Notes: generated by a model from the sequence alone, not told the origin. DNA of 64,000 bases from Acanthosepion esculentum (GCA_964036315.1 OZ038509.1:30917504-30981503); one strand, 5' to 3'. Positions 1 to 13,237 are shown, numbered from the stretch's first letter. A program made the numbers and translations.

Positions 1-544
1 CATGCAAAAATATCCAGTGTGAAAAATGAAACCACAAAAACAATGGTTTGAAATAATGAGAGATTATTGGTTTATTGGAATGATGGTTTCTTTAACTTTT
101 CTTCACTAAAAGATTTTAGAAATACGGACACGCGTAAAAGTTGATTCAATACAAGAAATAGGTAAAATTCTCGACACAAATCACCGAGTAAAGCTGTATG
201 CGAGAAATCGATCAGCTCTGTCACTAACCATGAAATTCTCGTATTATTTAAAAAATAGTAAAATGCTTGATAAAGATTTAGAAATGTTTGACCTAAAAGT
301 AAGATTTCGTCATTTTCATTTCCATTCAGTGGTATATCTTTGATATTTGCGGAAAGGGATTATAATTTTAAATCCCTATTCTTTGAAATAAATACTTCTG
401 CACATGTACTAGGTGTTCATAAAGCTGTGCCAATTACACCAATTCTTTTTCATTTGTTCTCTCAAGTCAGAGATGGACGTGATTCAACAAAATATACACT
501 ATGGTTTAGGATATTGTGTTTTAGATCAGCTGCCAATTTGACCT
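1..544. other. unassigned AT-rich DNA
   Basis: I see no coding similarity here. The open frame at 340-585 encodes an 81-residue peptide with no recognisable domain, and it adjoins the decayed LINE that follows. It may hold more eroded LINE sequence, but I cannot support that. Confidence 0.4.
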
Positions 545-1995
545 TATCGAACCGATCAGACATCCAATCAGACAGGAGTAAATAATTATGTCATCAGTAT
601 AAATACTGAACTGAGAATTGATGACATCAAGAAGATCGGTGATGAAAATTAGTAATAACTTAGGTCCAAGGACAGAGCTCTGGGGGGCACCTACATTAAT
701 GCAAAATGATCTAGAAGATAACTTTCATTTCGTAATTTGAAATATTGAATCAATTTAAAAATTCTTTCTAAAATACCATAACCTTTCAACTTGTGAAGAA
801 AACCTGTATGCCAACTCTGTCAAATGCCTTCGTGTTTCCAAAACAACAGCCCGAACTTCAGTCTTATCTAAAGCTTGATTGATTTTTAATATTGAATAAT
901 CGTTGAGCAGTTGAACTAGAGAAGCGAAAGCCGTATTGCTTTCGCTCCCCTAGGTCAACTGCTGAAAGAAAGAAAACCCTGCGATGTGAGGTACTTAACC
1001 AAATCAAAGTTAATTAGAGCCTCTAGTATTTTTCCAAAAACAGGTAGAAGGCTAAGAGGTCGATAATTCGCCTGAGTCCTTAAAGACTGGAACTACAAAA
1101 TAGGGTTCCTAACAAGCAGGAAAGCAAAAAGCAGCTTGGAATTTATTGTGGAGTTCAAAAAGAACGTGAGACAGTTTACGAGCACATTTCTTAAGGACTA
1201 CTACAGGGATACTATCAAGTCCTCGTGCTTTGTGGGGGTTCAGTTTAGAGATGATAGTAGAAACCCTTTTTCTTGGTTATATGTATATCACTCAATAGAG
1301 ATTCATTTCTAAGTGGAAAGTTAGGCAGACTTACTCCTGATGAGTCAAGAGTAGAATTTGACGAGACTTCACGGGTAAAACATTCTCCTTTATCAGCACA
1401 TGTTAACAATTGAGTGAAGAGAGGAGGGATAGAAGACTTACACTTATTTAACACACTATTACAAAGCCGTCAGTATTCACGAGAACCAAACTTGCTAACC
1501 GAATTGCCTTATTCTATCAACGAACAAATATACTTAGCCTCTTTGAGAACACGTTTACAATTATTACGAGCAGACGCAAAAGGCCCCTGTTTTGATCGGA
1601 ACTATCACGTTGTGAAAAAGTGATTTCTGTGTACTATAGCGGCTGAAAAGGCTGATGTGAACCAAAAAGAAGATTGTGGTTTCACCTGGTATTTCTGAGA
1701 ATGTAAAAAGGCATTGATGCCAACAAAGAAACCTCTGTGATATAATTCTCGATTGGAAGGTTAATAATATCAACCGAAGGCGCGTCACGAATAAAGTTAC
1801 GAAATAAATAGCAATCAGTACGCAGGTAACAGAAAGAACTCTTGTGAATTGGAGGTTCCTTTCTAATAGACGACTCAAAAGAAATATCAGCAGATACTAC
1901 AGCGTGATCTGAAATGCTAAAATGACAATGAGTTGTGATGCTCGACTCGTTCGAAGAGAGGAGGTAACGAACAACAGAAGCAAAGAAGCATGTTG
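545..1995 (-). pseudogene. Jockey-like non-LTR retrotransposon ORF2 remnant (endonuclease C-terminus to RT)
   Basis: On the minus strand the reading order is that of a LINE ORF2, split among several frames. At about 1904-1912 lies SDH, the conserved triad near the C-terminus of APE-type endonucleases, followed by AVVSADI. Next comes a linker at 1245-1454 (KSSIPPLF, SGVSLPNFPLR), typical of Jockey/CR1-like elements. At about 1045-1080 is NYRPLSLLPVFGKILE, the first RT block. At 658-695 is GAPQSSVLGP, corresponding to the usual G-PQGSVLGP block, and at 590-601 is YTDD, the degenerate catalytic YADD box. Stops and frameshifts are frequent, so the copy is dead. The RT fragments at 40,470, 43,313 and 39,855 appear to be 3' parts of similar elements. 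The clade name is a judgement from motif style. Confidence 0.8.
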
Positions 1996-2416
1996 ATCAG
2001 ACAAGGGAAATCCACTATTTGCCTGAGAGATTTTTCGTTTTTATGATCATGTATTTATTTTTTTATCTTTTTTTTTTTTTTTAGATATTACTCCGTTCAA
2101 ATACTTCAGTTTTTCGTCTTTATTTTCTTTACTCTTCTTCTTATCCTTCTTCGAGCTCATTCTTTCATAGTTATATTGTCCTTGGCACCAATCTACGAAT
2201 TTTAATTGAAGTAAAAACATTCTTTGCGTCTAAATGTATGCGTAGCGTCTGATGGATATGTAGTATTCGAGAACGCAGTTAAACTACATGTGTGCATATG
2301 TGTGAATACATAGCATAATAGTCATTGCATTCTCTAAATATGTAACTTTTCTTATGCAGGATGTTGTTAATATTTTATGAAGTTTCGTGTGAGAGAGAAA
2401 TAAACAGAAAATTCCG
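1996..2416. other. unassigned AT-rich DNA with T-runs
   Basis: No coding or structural signal is visible. A T-run near 2065-2083 and TC-rich sequence near 2110-2160 are low-complexity only. Confidence 0.4.
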
Positions 2417-2448
2417 CGCGCGTGTGTGTGTGTGTGTGTGTGTGTGTG
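2417..2448. repeat. (TG)n microsatellite
   Basis: A short CG-to-TG dinucleotide run (GCGCGCG followed by TGTGTG) is directly visible. Confidence 0.95.
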
Positions 2449-2659
2449 AACTGACATTTGAATCTTTGTGAATGTATGTTAATGCCTCAGCGTAGTATTA
2501 ATAATGTATACAATTTCATGAGAGATAGAAACAAAGGCTATTATTTCATGCGTTTTCTGTCTTTTCATGACTGAGAGAAAAGAAAGAATGCTGACAATTG
2601 TTCGATGTATGCAGCAAATGTCTGAACCCTTGCGTCGGAGTGCCTTTATCTTCTTGCTT

Positions 2660-2664
<5 letters not shown>

Positions 2665-2724
<60 letters not shown>
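2665..2724. repeat. (TA)n microsatellite
   Basis: About 60 bp of uninterrupted TA dinucleotides. Open frames across it (poly-YI peptides) are artefacts of the repeat. Confidence 0.98.
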
Positions 2725-2725
<1 letters not shown>

Positions 2726-2929
2726 TAGTTGTAATCTTATAAATACAAGAAATTATACTCGTTCGGAAAACCTTCAGTTTCTTGATTTGCAAATAAACAA
2801 ACCAATACCAAAGGGAAAAAATGGTACAAAAAAGGAAAGAACAGAGAACATGTATGTCAGCCGAAAATAATCGCATCCAAGTTCAGAGTCCAAAGAAAAA
2901 AAACCCGATACGTGTCAGTAAAATTTATT

Positions 2930-2930
2930 C

Positions 2931-2962
<32 letters not shown>
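2930..2962. repeat. (AT)n microsatellite
   Basis: A short AT run with one G interruption. Confidence 0.9.
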
Positions 2963-2963
<1 letters not shown>

Positions 2964-3041
2964 AATAAAAAGGAAAGAACAGTAAGATGTAAAATCCGGT
3001 GTTCTTATAGATATTTTTATTTTTACACAATAGTGCTCTAT

Positions 3042-3059
3042 GTAAATTTAAATTTACAG
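3042..3059. repeat. 18-bp perfect palindrome
   Basis: TGTAAATTTAAATTTACA reads the same on both strands. It lies immediately left of the large palindrome. Confidence 0.8.
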
Positions 3060-3069
3060 AGCATTAATA

Positions 3070-3797
<728 letters not shown>

Positions 3798-3804
3798 AGG
3801 AAAG

Positions 3805-4740
3805 AATGGAAGAAAAATGGCAAAAACAATTACTACAAACGCAGGAACTAATATTAAAGGTAGCGGGTAACAAACAACAAAATATCGAACAAAGAGGCGA
3901 CTTTTCCCAAGACGCAGAATACGATAGAAACTTTCAAATACTCTCTAGAAGAGGAAAAAAATTTCGGGGATTATTTTAGAAACCACGAAGACATCGATTG
4001 TCAAAACTGGACAGAAGTAAAGAAGCTACGTCTGTTGCTCAGAAAACTAGGAACAGAGGAATACACAAAATTTGTGGATTACATTTTGCCAAAAAAGACG
4101 AACGAATTAACGTTTGACGAAGCAGTTACATGTCTTACAGAGCTTTTCAGTCCAAAAACGTCACTCTTTCACAAGAGGTGGAAATATCTTAACCTGGTAA
4201 AGGGCGAAAATGAGGACTATTCCACGTTTGCCGCAATCATGAATAAACATTGCGACGACTTCAAGTTGGCAGAATTAACACCGGACAATTTCAAGTGTCT
4301 CATCTTTGTTCAAGGTTTAGTCTCAGCAAAAGATAGTGAAATGCGCAAAAGTGAAATGCGCAAAAGAACGCTTTCAAAACTACAAAATGAACCTGGACTA
4401 AGATGATTGCCAAAAATGCCTGAGTATAAAGAAAGACTCGAAGAACATTGAGGAGTCAGGAGTATCACATATATGTAAGTTAAACAAAAGTTTACGTTCT
4501 TCACTCTCCCCGGAAAGAAAACAAAAATTCTATAATAAGGGAAAAAGTACAACATATAGAGCAAATTATGACGAAAATCGAAGCAAATACAAGCACCACT
4601 CCACATCTGCATGTTATCGATGTGGAGGACTACACTGGAATAAGGATTGCCGTTTTAAATATAAAAACTGTCTTGTGTGTGGAAAAATGGGGCACAAGGC
4701 ATCCCAATGTAGGAACAGAAAAGCTACTAGTAGAATAAGA
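3805..4740 (+). pseudogene. Gypsy-1 gag remnant with two CCHC zinc knuckles
   Basis: Gag would coat the element RNA in the cytoplasm and form particles. An ATG at 3805 opens a frame that shifts several times; the longest conserved stretch is 4035-4406 (WKYLNLVKGENEDYSTFAA), a retrotransposon capsid-type segment. Two nucleic-acid-binding knuckles of form C-X2-C-X4-H-X4-C follow, at about 4611-4650 (CYRCGG) and 4670-4710 (CLVCGKMGHKASQC). A 15-bp tandem duplication at about 4336-4365 repeats the residues SEMRK. Multiple frameshifts and a stop near 4404 make it non-functional as read. Confidence 0.85.
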
Positions 4741-6681
4741 GCTACTAGGATGCATGACGAAGACAATACCAACATAAGGAAATATGTGGAACTTCAAATC
4801 TTAAATAAAAAGATAAAATTGCAACTAGACTCGGGTTCCGATCTAACGATAATTAACCTACAGACATGAAAAAGCTTAACAGACCATCCATGTTACATAC
4901 ACAAAAAATTGCTAAGTCGGTGACAGGAAAGCGTATAAAATTCGAAGGAGAAATAATCGTAAATGTTAAATTTCACAGGAAAACAAAAAAACTCAAGATA
5001 TACGTAATGAAAGATACAGAAAATCTAGTGGGTACAGACTGGATGCAAAAATTCGACGTTAAAGGAAGAATTACATAATCAATTTCCCGAGGTATTTGCG
5101 AGCAGGTTGGGACGATGCAACAAATTTACAGCTAGAATTGAATTAAAAGAAAACGTCCAACCAGTTTTTAAAAAGAAGCGAAACGTACCGTTTGCTACTA
5201 TAGAAAAAATCGACAAAGAATTAGAGAGACTTGAACAAACTGGGATCGTTTCAAAAATAGAGTTTAGTGAATGGGCAGTACCGGTAGTCTATGTAAAAAA
5301 GAAATCAGGTGAAATTCGTGTATGCGCAGATTTTTTCGACGGGCTAAATAAGGCTATTTTTATAGACCATCATTACCCATTACCGAGCCTAGAGGAAATA
5401 TTTACAAAGCTCAACGGCGGTAAGATATTTTCCAAAATAGATCGAAGTGAGGCTTATCTGCAAATCCCAGTACAAGAAGAGAATATGAAAATTCTATGTA
5501 TTAATACGCACAAAGGGTTGTACAAATTCAACAGACTACCGTTCGGGGTAAAAGTTGCACCAGCAATTTTTCAGCAGACGATGGACACAATGCTCACGGG
5601 CCAGAATTTTGCGACCGCTTATCTGGATGACATTCTAATTAAGAGCGACAATATTGAAGAGCACACATACAGAAAGGAGGTTTTCAGAAGGCTTCAGGAC
5701 TTTGGGTTTAAAGTAAAAGGAAAAAAGTGTGATTTTTTTCCTAAATGAAATTAAATACTTAGGCTATATAATTAATGAAAGTGGCAGGAAACCAGACCCA
5801 GAGAGGGCATCGGCAATTAAAAACATGCCTGAACCAAAAAACGTTGCAGAATTACAAAGTTTCCTGGGCCTAGCTAATTACTATGGCGAATTTATTGATA
5901 ATATGCATAAATTGAGGGCCCCACTAAATGAGTTACTAAAAAAGGAGAATAATTGGAATTGGACAGAAGACTGTAAAAAAGCGTTTAAGGAAATAATACA
6001 AAAATTAACTTCGGAGTTAGCACTGACACATTTCGATCCCGAATTAGAAATCATTATTGCAAGTGACGCGAGCTCATATGGGGAAGGTTCGTGTATTCTA
6101 CACAAGATGCGGGACGGCACAAAGAAACCCGTTGCGCACGCATCTAGATCATTATTACCGGCGGAGAGAAACTATTCACAGATCGAAAAGGAGGCATTAG
6201 GCATAATATTTGCAATAACTCGTTTTCACAGATATATTTATGGGAGAGAGTTCACGCTCCAAACGGACCACAAAACAAACACCTTCTTACGATTTTCGGT
6301 TCAAAAAAAGGTCTACCAGTCTAAACAGCGAACAGACTTTTAAGATGGGGAACTGTGTTACTAAACTACAATTTCAAACTTGAGTTCTTGCCATCAAAGA
6401 AAATTGGGCACGCTGATGGTCTATCGCGATTAATACCGGCAAAAAGCGAACCGTTGGAAGACTCGGTAATAGCGGCATTACAAGCTGAAGATGAAACCAG
6501 TAAAGTGTTATACAATACAATAAAGGAACTACCTGTGACTTTGCTAGAGATAAGAAGAGAAGCGGAAAAGGATGAATTTATTCAGAATACCAAGACAAAA
6601 TAGAAGAGAAGGAAAGGAATTTAGCAGACAGCTTCTCAATCTGTGACTACATATTATTGTATAACGAGAGAGTGGTAATAC
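4741..6681 (+). pseudogene. Gypsy-1 protease - reverse transcriptase - RNase H
   Basis: The aspartic protease active site reads LDSGSDLTIIN at about 4825-4857, so the D-S-G triad is present. RT spans about 5107-5748 with GKIFSKIDRSEAYLQIPV carrying the first catalytic Asp, LPFGVKVAPAIFQ, and YLDD intact at 5620-5631. The RT frame breaks in a T-run at about 5731-5738 and continues in another frame with FLGLANYYGEFI. RNase H shows ASDASSYG near 6060 and NYSQIEKEALGI. Two more frame changes fall near 6280-6350 before GHADGLSRLIP at about 6408, the usual end of Gypsy RNase H. Catalytic residues survive but the frame does not, which suggests moderate age. Confidence 0.9.
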
Positions 6682-6951
6682 TGTTGTGGTAGGATCCACC
6701 TAATTTGCATAGTGGAGTACCGACGATATAAATATGGTTGGTACCGGGAAGACAGGGAGGCGAATCAAGAGATCCAACTAGAGACTCTGCCCGACTGCGA
6801 CTTAGTCAACACATTCTCCAGGAACGCTCTTCCCAGGAATATACAAAAGACTATATGTAAATATTGTGTACACTTTCTTGTTTCAATACATTTTATTCTA
6901 AGTACTTTTTGTGTTTGCATTATTATTCCATGCATTAGTCAAGTTTCAACA
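6682..6951. mobile_element. solo LTR inserted in Gypsy-1 integrase
   Basis: The insert begins TGTTGTGG and ends TTTCAACA, so it has TG...CA termini and a 5-bp terminal inverted repeat (TGTTG/CAACA). It is flanked by a direct 5-bp duplication AATAC at 6677-6681 and 6952-6956, the hallmark of LTR-element integration. The integrase frame reads straight through when the insert and one duplicate are ignored. A TATA-like GATATAAATA lies at about 6723. It does not match the other LTRs in the window, so its parent family is not identified here. Confidence 0.85.
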
Positions 6952-7963
6952 AATACCGAAGTCGCTACGAAGGCGAATCTTGAAAGAATTTCATTTAGGA
7001 CATCCGGGAAAAAACCGGATGAAGACACTTATGAGAAGTTTTGTCTACTGGCCTAACATGGACGATGATATTACGCAAATGGTGGAAAGTTATAAAGGCT
7101 GTGCTGCTGCGGCGAAAGCCCCACCCTCTGTACAAAAGTCATGGCCTAAAGTTGACAGACCGTGGTCCAGAATCCACGTGGATTACGCAGGACCCATAGA
7201 GGGTTACTACTACTACTTAATAACAGTAGATAGTTTCAGTAAATGGCCTGAGGTTTCCAGATTCAAACACCCGACGACAGAAAATGCCATAAACTGTATA
7301 CACGAATTATTCGCCAGATTCGGCGTCGTGGATTGCTTGGTAACTGATAACGGTACACAATTTACCTCCAGTGACTTCAAAGAATTTTGTGAGACATACC
7401 AAGTAAAGCATATCAAGATAGCTCCGTACCAACCGAGGTCGAACGGACGAGCCGAAAGATTCGTAGACACACTACAAAGAGCTTTAAAAAAAGCCGAAGG
7501 TGTACCGACGGAAAAAGCGATACAGCAGTTCCTCCAAGTATACAGAATAACACCTAACGGGAACACACCATCTGGTTTTTCAACAGCGGAATTGATGTTT
7601 GCCCGGAGAATACAGTCTGTGTTTGATAAATTATTGCCAAACAAGAACAAAAACCAGTATACCCCTATTGTACCAAAGAGATCATTTAAACCAGGAGAAC
7701 GAGTTTACTTTAGGATGTTTAGAAAAAATATGGCTTACTGAGAGCCTGGCACAATAATTAACAGACTAGGAAATGTGATGTACACAGTACAAGTCGAAAA
7801 GTTTACCCATAGAAGACATATTGACCAAATAAGACGGGTTGAGGAGCCAAGCTCGTCACCCGCAGAAAATGACGATTCAATGGATGCAATCTTTGAAGCT
7901 TTTGAGATTCAAAGACCACGGGAAGATACAGAATTTAGAAGGTCAAACAGGAAGAGAAACTGA
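6952..7963 (+). pseudogene. Gypsy-1 integrase
   Basis: Integrase inserts the element cDNA into chromosomes. The N-terminal zinc-binding region has H-X3-H (HLGHPG, near 6990), but only one of the two Cys remains (YKGC near 7095). The DDE core is complete: HVDYAGP near 7180, TDNGTQF near 7343 and RSNGRAERF near 7437. A stop at 7739-7741 after RKNMAY separates the C-terminal piece at 7775-7963 (HRRHIDQIRRVEEP), typical of the tail of Gypsy integrases. The N-terminus is separated from its upstream codons by the solo LTR. Confidence 0.9.
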
Positions 7964-8020
7964 ACCTCTGATCATCAACCATAAGAGAAAAAAATACTAA
8001 CTCCCTATCTAAGGATAGGG

Positions 8021-8391
8021 TGTTAAGGGGTCTCCCCTTTTCACACAAATGGACTCACCCAAGGTATACATATACTACTACAAGTGAATACCCGAACAGT
8101 CAAGGAGTCGACACGGAACGACAGAAGAGTAGTAGAGTTCAGTAGTAGTAGAGTAAGTCAGACACAGAGACGGCGGCAAGCGTCACAGTTAGCGAGCACG
8201 TAGGAGTAAGGAGTCATACAGCGATACTTCAATAACAAGACTGTATATATATTATTGCTACTAACCTGCATTCCTGGATCTACTAACCCGTATTACCAGT
8301 TTGTATTATTACGTTAATACATTTATTTTCCTTATCCATTCCTGGCGTTTGTTATTCATTGATATCTGATTTCATCCCGGAATCCACAACA
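8021..8391 (+). repeat. Gypsy-1 3' LTR
   Basis: It starts TGTTAAGGGG right after a purine-rich tract (AAGGATAGGG, likely the plus-strand primer site) and ends CCACAACA, giving TG...CA ends. A TATA-like TGTATATATATT lies at about 8240. No second copy is visible at the 5' side of the element. Confidence 0.75.
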
Positions 8392-8549
8392 GTATACATA
8401 TTTTCTTTGAAATTCACTTGAAAATGATACCTATATTTCTATATGTTCCAACCTAATACATGAAAAGTTTCCTCAACAGTTAATTTTCGGGGTGTATATA
8501 GACCTACATTGGATCATTTGAGCTGATGTTTGGGTTAGAGGTTGAGCCT

Positions 8550-8920
8550 TTCATGGAAGTAGTAAATCAACATGAATTTGATGGCGTGTATATGTGCAGT
8601 AATGCTTTGGGCTAACATTGTAGGCAATAGAATTATAGGTCCCATCAGAGTTGATGATGATATCAAAATAAATAGAGATCTATTGAGAATACTTGAACAA
8701 GGCGTTTATTTATTATTTTTTTCAGTTTACAAGTCAAAACTAAGAATTATATTCCAGCAAGTCAATAAAAATGTTTAAACGACACCAAATTAATGGAATG
8801 ACCTCCCACGCTCTACAAATATTAAAGTCGAAGCAGTAGAAAAGTTAACAGAATCGATGTATAAAAGACTGATGAATGTCATGAATGCTATATTAACATG
8901 TAAAATAATAAACTAATTAT
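8550..8920 (+). pseudogene. Tc1/mariner transposase fragment
   Basis: The frame at 8572-8778 contains VMLWANIVGNRIIGPIRVDD followed by IKINRDLLRILE, which matches the segment between the first and second catalytic Asp of Tc1-like transposases. Another frame at about 8820-8920 (VEAVEKLTESMYKRL) resembles the usual C-terminal helix. The section with the second Asp and the Glu/Asp is missing, and there are stops. I see no terminal inverted repeats. It is a dead fragment; the family is inferred from short motifs. Confidence 0.55.
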
Positions 8921-9104
8921 TCAGTTATATGGGGTATTGTGTTACTCAACTATATATTATTTTTGTAGACTACATCTTATTGATTTATTCATAAAAAATG
9001 TGTTTGGCTTAGTTCATTACTAGAATAAAACCCGACAAGTTGTTTTTATCAATATGTTTAGTAAGTATAGATAAGTATATATGTTGAAGCACACGCGATA
9101 TATT

Positions 9105-9107
<3 letters not shown>

Positions 9108-9154
<47 letters not shown>
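9108..9154. repeat. (AT)n microsatellite
   Basis: An uninterrupted AT dinucleotide run, in AT-rich DNA with no recognisable genes. Confidence 0.97.
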
Positions 9155-9159
<5 letters not shown>

Positions 9160-9269
9160 TTTTAGCAACATCAATGGGTAAAAACATCAGATTTATTGTA
9201 AAAACATTGTCTGTTTTTAAGCACTATTCAAAATACAATTTGTTCTTTTATTTTTTGTTTTCTCTTTTT

Positions 9270-9320
9270 ATTCATTTAAATAAATAAAGTTTAAATTATG
9301 TTTTATTTATTTAAATGAAT
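9270..9320. repeat. perfect hairpin, 19-bp arms
   Basis: ATTCATTTAAATAAATAAA at 9270-9288 faces its exact complement at 9302-9320 with a 13-nt loop. Confidence 0.85.
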
Positions 9321-10519
9321 AAGATGTCTTTTGGGTCATGAAACAAGCATATAAACCCAGTGAGCATGTTAGCTATGATTGAAGCGCGTTAATCAAAACG
9401 TGAGTGGATGTCGCATTTGAGGCAAAATAATCTCAGAAAAGCGACAAAATATAATTTGCACAAACCTTTGCATTTTAGAAATATGTTAGATTTCGCAATT
9501 TGTATTATAGCATGTTGATCTTTGATGTCATTGTGCATAGCTGAGGTTTGGCACAAGGCCATAAGCCTAGAGCACCCATTGAGACGTATTGGATTCAAGT
9601 AAAACACTATCCAAAATATGCAATTTATAACAGCTGAATATGTCAAACCATTGTCTAATCAAAATATCCTCTGATCGCGAAATTTTAAAATGAATCCTGA
9701 TCGATTTCACAAAGTTAAAATTAAAATACAATCTCTTTAAAATTTATGTATATTCTTTAGTCTGACTAGCGATAAGGGCGGGAATTTAAGCACCTTGCTC
9801 AGTTATAAGAAATGAAGACTATCATTTTACGACATGCTGCGAAGGCTAACAAACATCGACTAGAAAACAACCTCAACAAAAACATTGGCGGATTCTGATT
9901 AAAAATCGCATGAAACTTTTCGTCTTGAAAATATAAAACAACTAAAAATATACTAAAATTTTGATTTTAAGAAAAAAACAAGACTTATCTGGCAAAAGAG
10001 AATTGAAATGACTATCAATGGTTTGGAAGATTGCATTACAATCATCTGTACTTGCTGTATACGTGTCACAGACTTTGACTGAAATAAATGAAAACATGTT
10101 TATACGTGCACGTTACTCTGAAAATCTATGAGTAAGATTTATTTAAGCTAAACTAATGTTGCAGTTTCCGAATTGAAATCTTCATTTTACATACAGATCA
10201 ACATTTACAAATGCACACTATTTCATATTATCTATTTATCTATCTATAAATAGATAAATGGATAGCATGGAATAAACTGTTGGAGTAGAAGTGGTGGTTG
10301 CATTTTGCTATTTAAACAGTAAAAGGGTGGGACCCAGATGCCATTCTACCCGCACGCTTAAATTCATGAAGTCGGGGCACCAGGCAAAAAATCTCGTCAG
10401 AGCAGGTGCTATGAAAAAACTTGTAGAAAAGACAGAGGGAAGCCACGCCACGTGAGAAAGTGATTGAAGTCGAGATACCTAATCATGATCGACTACATTC
10501 TTTGGATTTTGTCGAGAAT
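9321..10519. other. unassigned DNA
   Basis: No gene is supported. A short motif TGGCACAAGGCC at about 9549-9560 recurs at about 31,011 and may be a SINE remnant. The rest is AT-rich with small palindromes such as ATTTATCTAT...ATAGATAAAT near 10,235-10,259. Confidence 0.4.
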
Positions 10520-10718
10520 CTCCCTTTATCTTTCGTTTTACGCTTGATTTTCATTGTCTTCATCAGTTAATGATAGGGTCGCTTTATCTTTTTATTTTTA
10601 TTTTTTTCGCTTGATTTTCAGCGACACGAGCAGGAAATGATAGGCACCCCTTACCTTTTTATTTTATTTTTTTCGATTGATTTTCACTAGTCTCAGCAGT
10701 AAATAATGAAATAGAAAG
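10520..10718. repeat. three degenerate tandem units of about 65-68 bp
   Basis: Three consecutive segments share a T-rich start, then CG(C/A)TTGATTTTCA and then CAG(T/G)(T/A)AAT(G/A)AT. Units start near 10,520, 10,585 and 10,653. Confidence 0.6.
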
Positions 10719-12541
10719 CAAGAGATACTGTTTCTGAAATTTAATTATACTCCAGGAATTTAGGCTTTTTTTTAACTTTTAACACTTCCATTTCAGTGAT
10801 ATTTTAACAATTTGGAAACCGTGAAAATGAAATAGGAAGGAATACTATGAAATTAGGGAGAAAAGGAAAAAGATTTTGAGTGAGAAAGAATATTATTTGT
10901 GTTTGCTTTTAAAATATTTGAATTATCATGTTTGTGACGTTTCACAAAAATATTTTTTAATTTTTTAGATAAAGCAAACTTTCTTACACATTCTCACACA
11001 CTCATCAACCTTTTACAAATCCAGGACCAATCAGAAAAGCAAATTTCAAAACAAATGCAAAACAAAAGCACTAAATAAAAAAAGTAGACATTCAGTAAAA
11101 TACATACATGCAAGTCTTCAAAGTTATTTTTCATACTCACCAAAAGAATTCCACCAGTAAGAGGCAGCATTCCAAAAGTAAATGATCTTAAAAAGTCTCC
11201 TAAAATTCTAATAATATTATATTTTTTAGAAAATAAAAACTTTTACTACACATGGAAATATGGTATAAAATGTGAGCTTATGAAAGAAGTGGGATATAAT
11301 TAACCAAATAAAGCTAATTTTAAAGACAGATTCCAGGTAATGGAAATATTCAGTTAAAATAGAATAAAAATATTTCTTATAAAATATTTCAATGTTCTTG
11401 TTTGTGAAATATCTTAAAAGATGTTTTCTGTCTTTAAGAGTTAACCAATGACTGATACACGTACGCGAGCAATGTGTTTGTGTGTTTATGTGGTTTTGTA
11501 TATTGATTTTATTTGCTTTTTGTTCTGAATTTCAACTTTTATCTTGTTTTTCTTTTCTTTTTTCTTTTCTTTTTTTACATACCCATCTTATTAAAAGGAG
11601 TTGAAACCGATTTATTTCCTGATGTCTGCGGTAAATTTCTCGTGGGAAATGCATTTTTCCCCACGCACGCATATTATCCCAACTCTAAAAGGCCATTTGA
11701 CGCATAGCATCACGGTGAAGGATTGCTTAAATACTCACACGGGCTACTGTTTAAATTCTGGTGCATCTAGAAAACAAAAAAAAATGATTAGTTTAATTAA
11801 AATTTAATTCCCACACAGAAGAAAAAAATTTAAACTAGTTTTACCTAGTACAGAAATAAGTGCGGAGAAAAACTCCGCTGTATTCAAAAACAGTATTCAA
11901 GGTAAATAATATGCGAGAAGGAACAGAAAGTATTACTAAATTTGTAAAATGCCTTAGGCTCATTAAACAATCACAGCTGACAGATTGCAGAGAGAAAACA
12001 CTTACTAATGACAAACTTCTGCTAAATAATATGCCTTAAATTAATACATTTGCAAAGATAGAATGTGGGATGTGTGTGTCGCTAGATTATTATAAGCACA
12101 TTTAAACCTACATCGGTTTTCAATTCATTCTAGGAAACCGTTGCTGTTCAGAAATAAATTGAAATGTCATATAAACATGATTGATGGTAAGCATCTAAGC
12201 GTAGAAAATTCTTCCCCATTGATTTATGAACTTCTACAAGTCTCTAAAAATTCGTCTTTATATCATTAAAACCTTGCAACTTTATTAAATCGAAAAACTT
12301 TGGTTATTAATTAAAAGTGTCTCTAGTAACTGAATAGACACTATAATGTTTACACTATGCATGTCAAAAAAAGTTATTTCTGATTTATTGAGTACAAAGG
12401 CTGGGCACGTACGGGTTGTAATAGTTAGCAAGTTTGTTTCCTTAGGTCATTTACTACCGAGTAGTGAGTTCAATACTCACCGGGTGCTCCATACTCACAG
12501 CCTTGTGCAATATCTAAGTCACTATTCAATACTAGCATGAC

Positions 12542-12542
<1 letters not shown>
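10719..12542. other. unassigned AT-rich DNA
   Basis: No coding, RNA or repeat signal that I can support. The short open frames at 11,513-11,807 and 12,346-12,540 have no recognisable domain and low-complexity T-rich starts. Confidence 0.4.

Positions 12543-12594
<52 letters not shown>
12543..12594. repeat. (TA)n microsatellite
   Basis: Uninterrupted AT/TA run just left of the PLE remnant. Confidence 0.97.
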
Positions 12595-12597
<3 letters not shown>

Positions 12598-12626
12598 AGT
12601 TGTATATTTAGGCAGCAATCCTTCGT

Positions 12627-13237
12627 TTATGCATGTTTCATTAAAAACGACAGACAAGGTACTACGGTTAAGCTAAGTCAAAATTACAAAGAACGAACAT
12701 TATCTATGAGTTCAAATGCCCCTTAAGGAACTGTGTTCCTGATCAAATCATAAATAATTTCATCGGTTACACAACTACATGCTTATCCAGACGCCTCACG
12801 TCACACCTATCTGATCACAGTTCTATTAGAACCCATTTAAACACACACAAAAATTTACCAGACTCCATTAGAAACATTCTAGTAGAAAACACAAATATAA
12901 TAACTGCATCCACCTGTAAAAAAAGATTAAAAATAATGGAAGCTTTAATAATAAAAAAAGAAAAAGCTAACTCTTAACAATATTAACTACGAACAAGGCC
13001 ACAATGTTCTAACCGTATTCGGAAATTAAAACATCCCTACTACACACTAAGACATACACATAATGCACACACTCAATTAAGCTGAAAAATTGAATCATCC
13101 TTGATAATGGCTAAAGGTATAGAAGAAAGCTCTTGGAACTATAAAACATTTGGATAGTTCTTACACACCCTTTGTCCAAGAAAAAAATAAATAAAAAGCT
13201 TAACCGTAGTACCTTCTCTGTCGTTTTTAATGAAACA

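Larger units (their letters stand above)
3798..8391 (+). mobile_element. Gypsy-1 LTR retrotransposon, 5'-truncated
   Basis: The order gag, protease, RT, RNase H, integrase is that of Ty3/Gypsy. The element ends in a 3' LTR at 8021-8391, but no 5' LTR or primer-binding site precedes gag, which starts abruptly beside a PLE tail at 3797. It has therefore lost its 5' end. It carries several frameshifts and a nested solo LTR at 6682-6951. The proteins resemble the Gypsy elements often labelled K02A2.6-like in invertebrate genomes. Confidence 0.9.
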
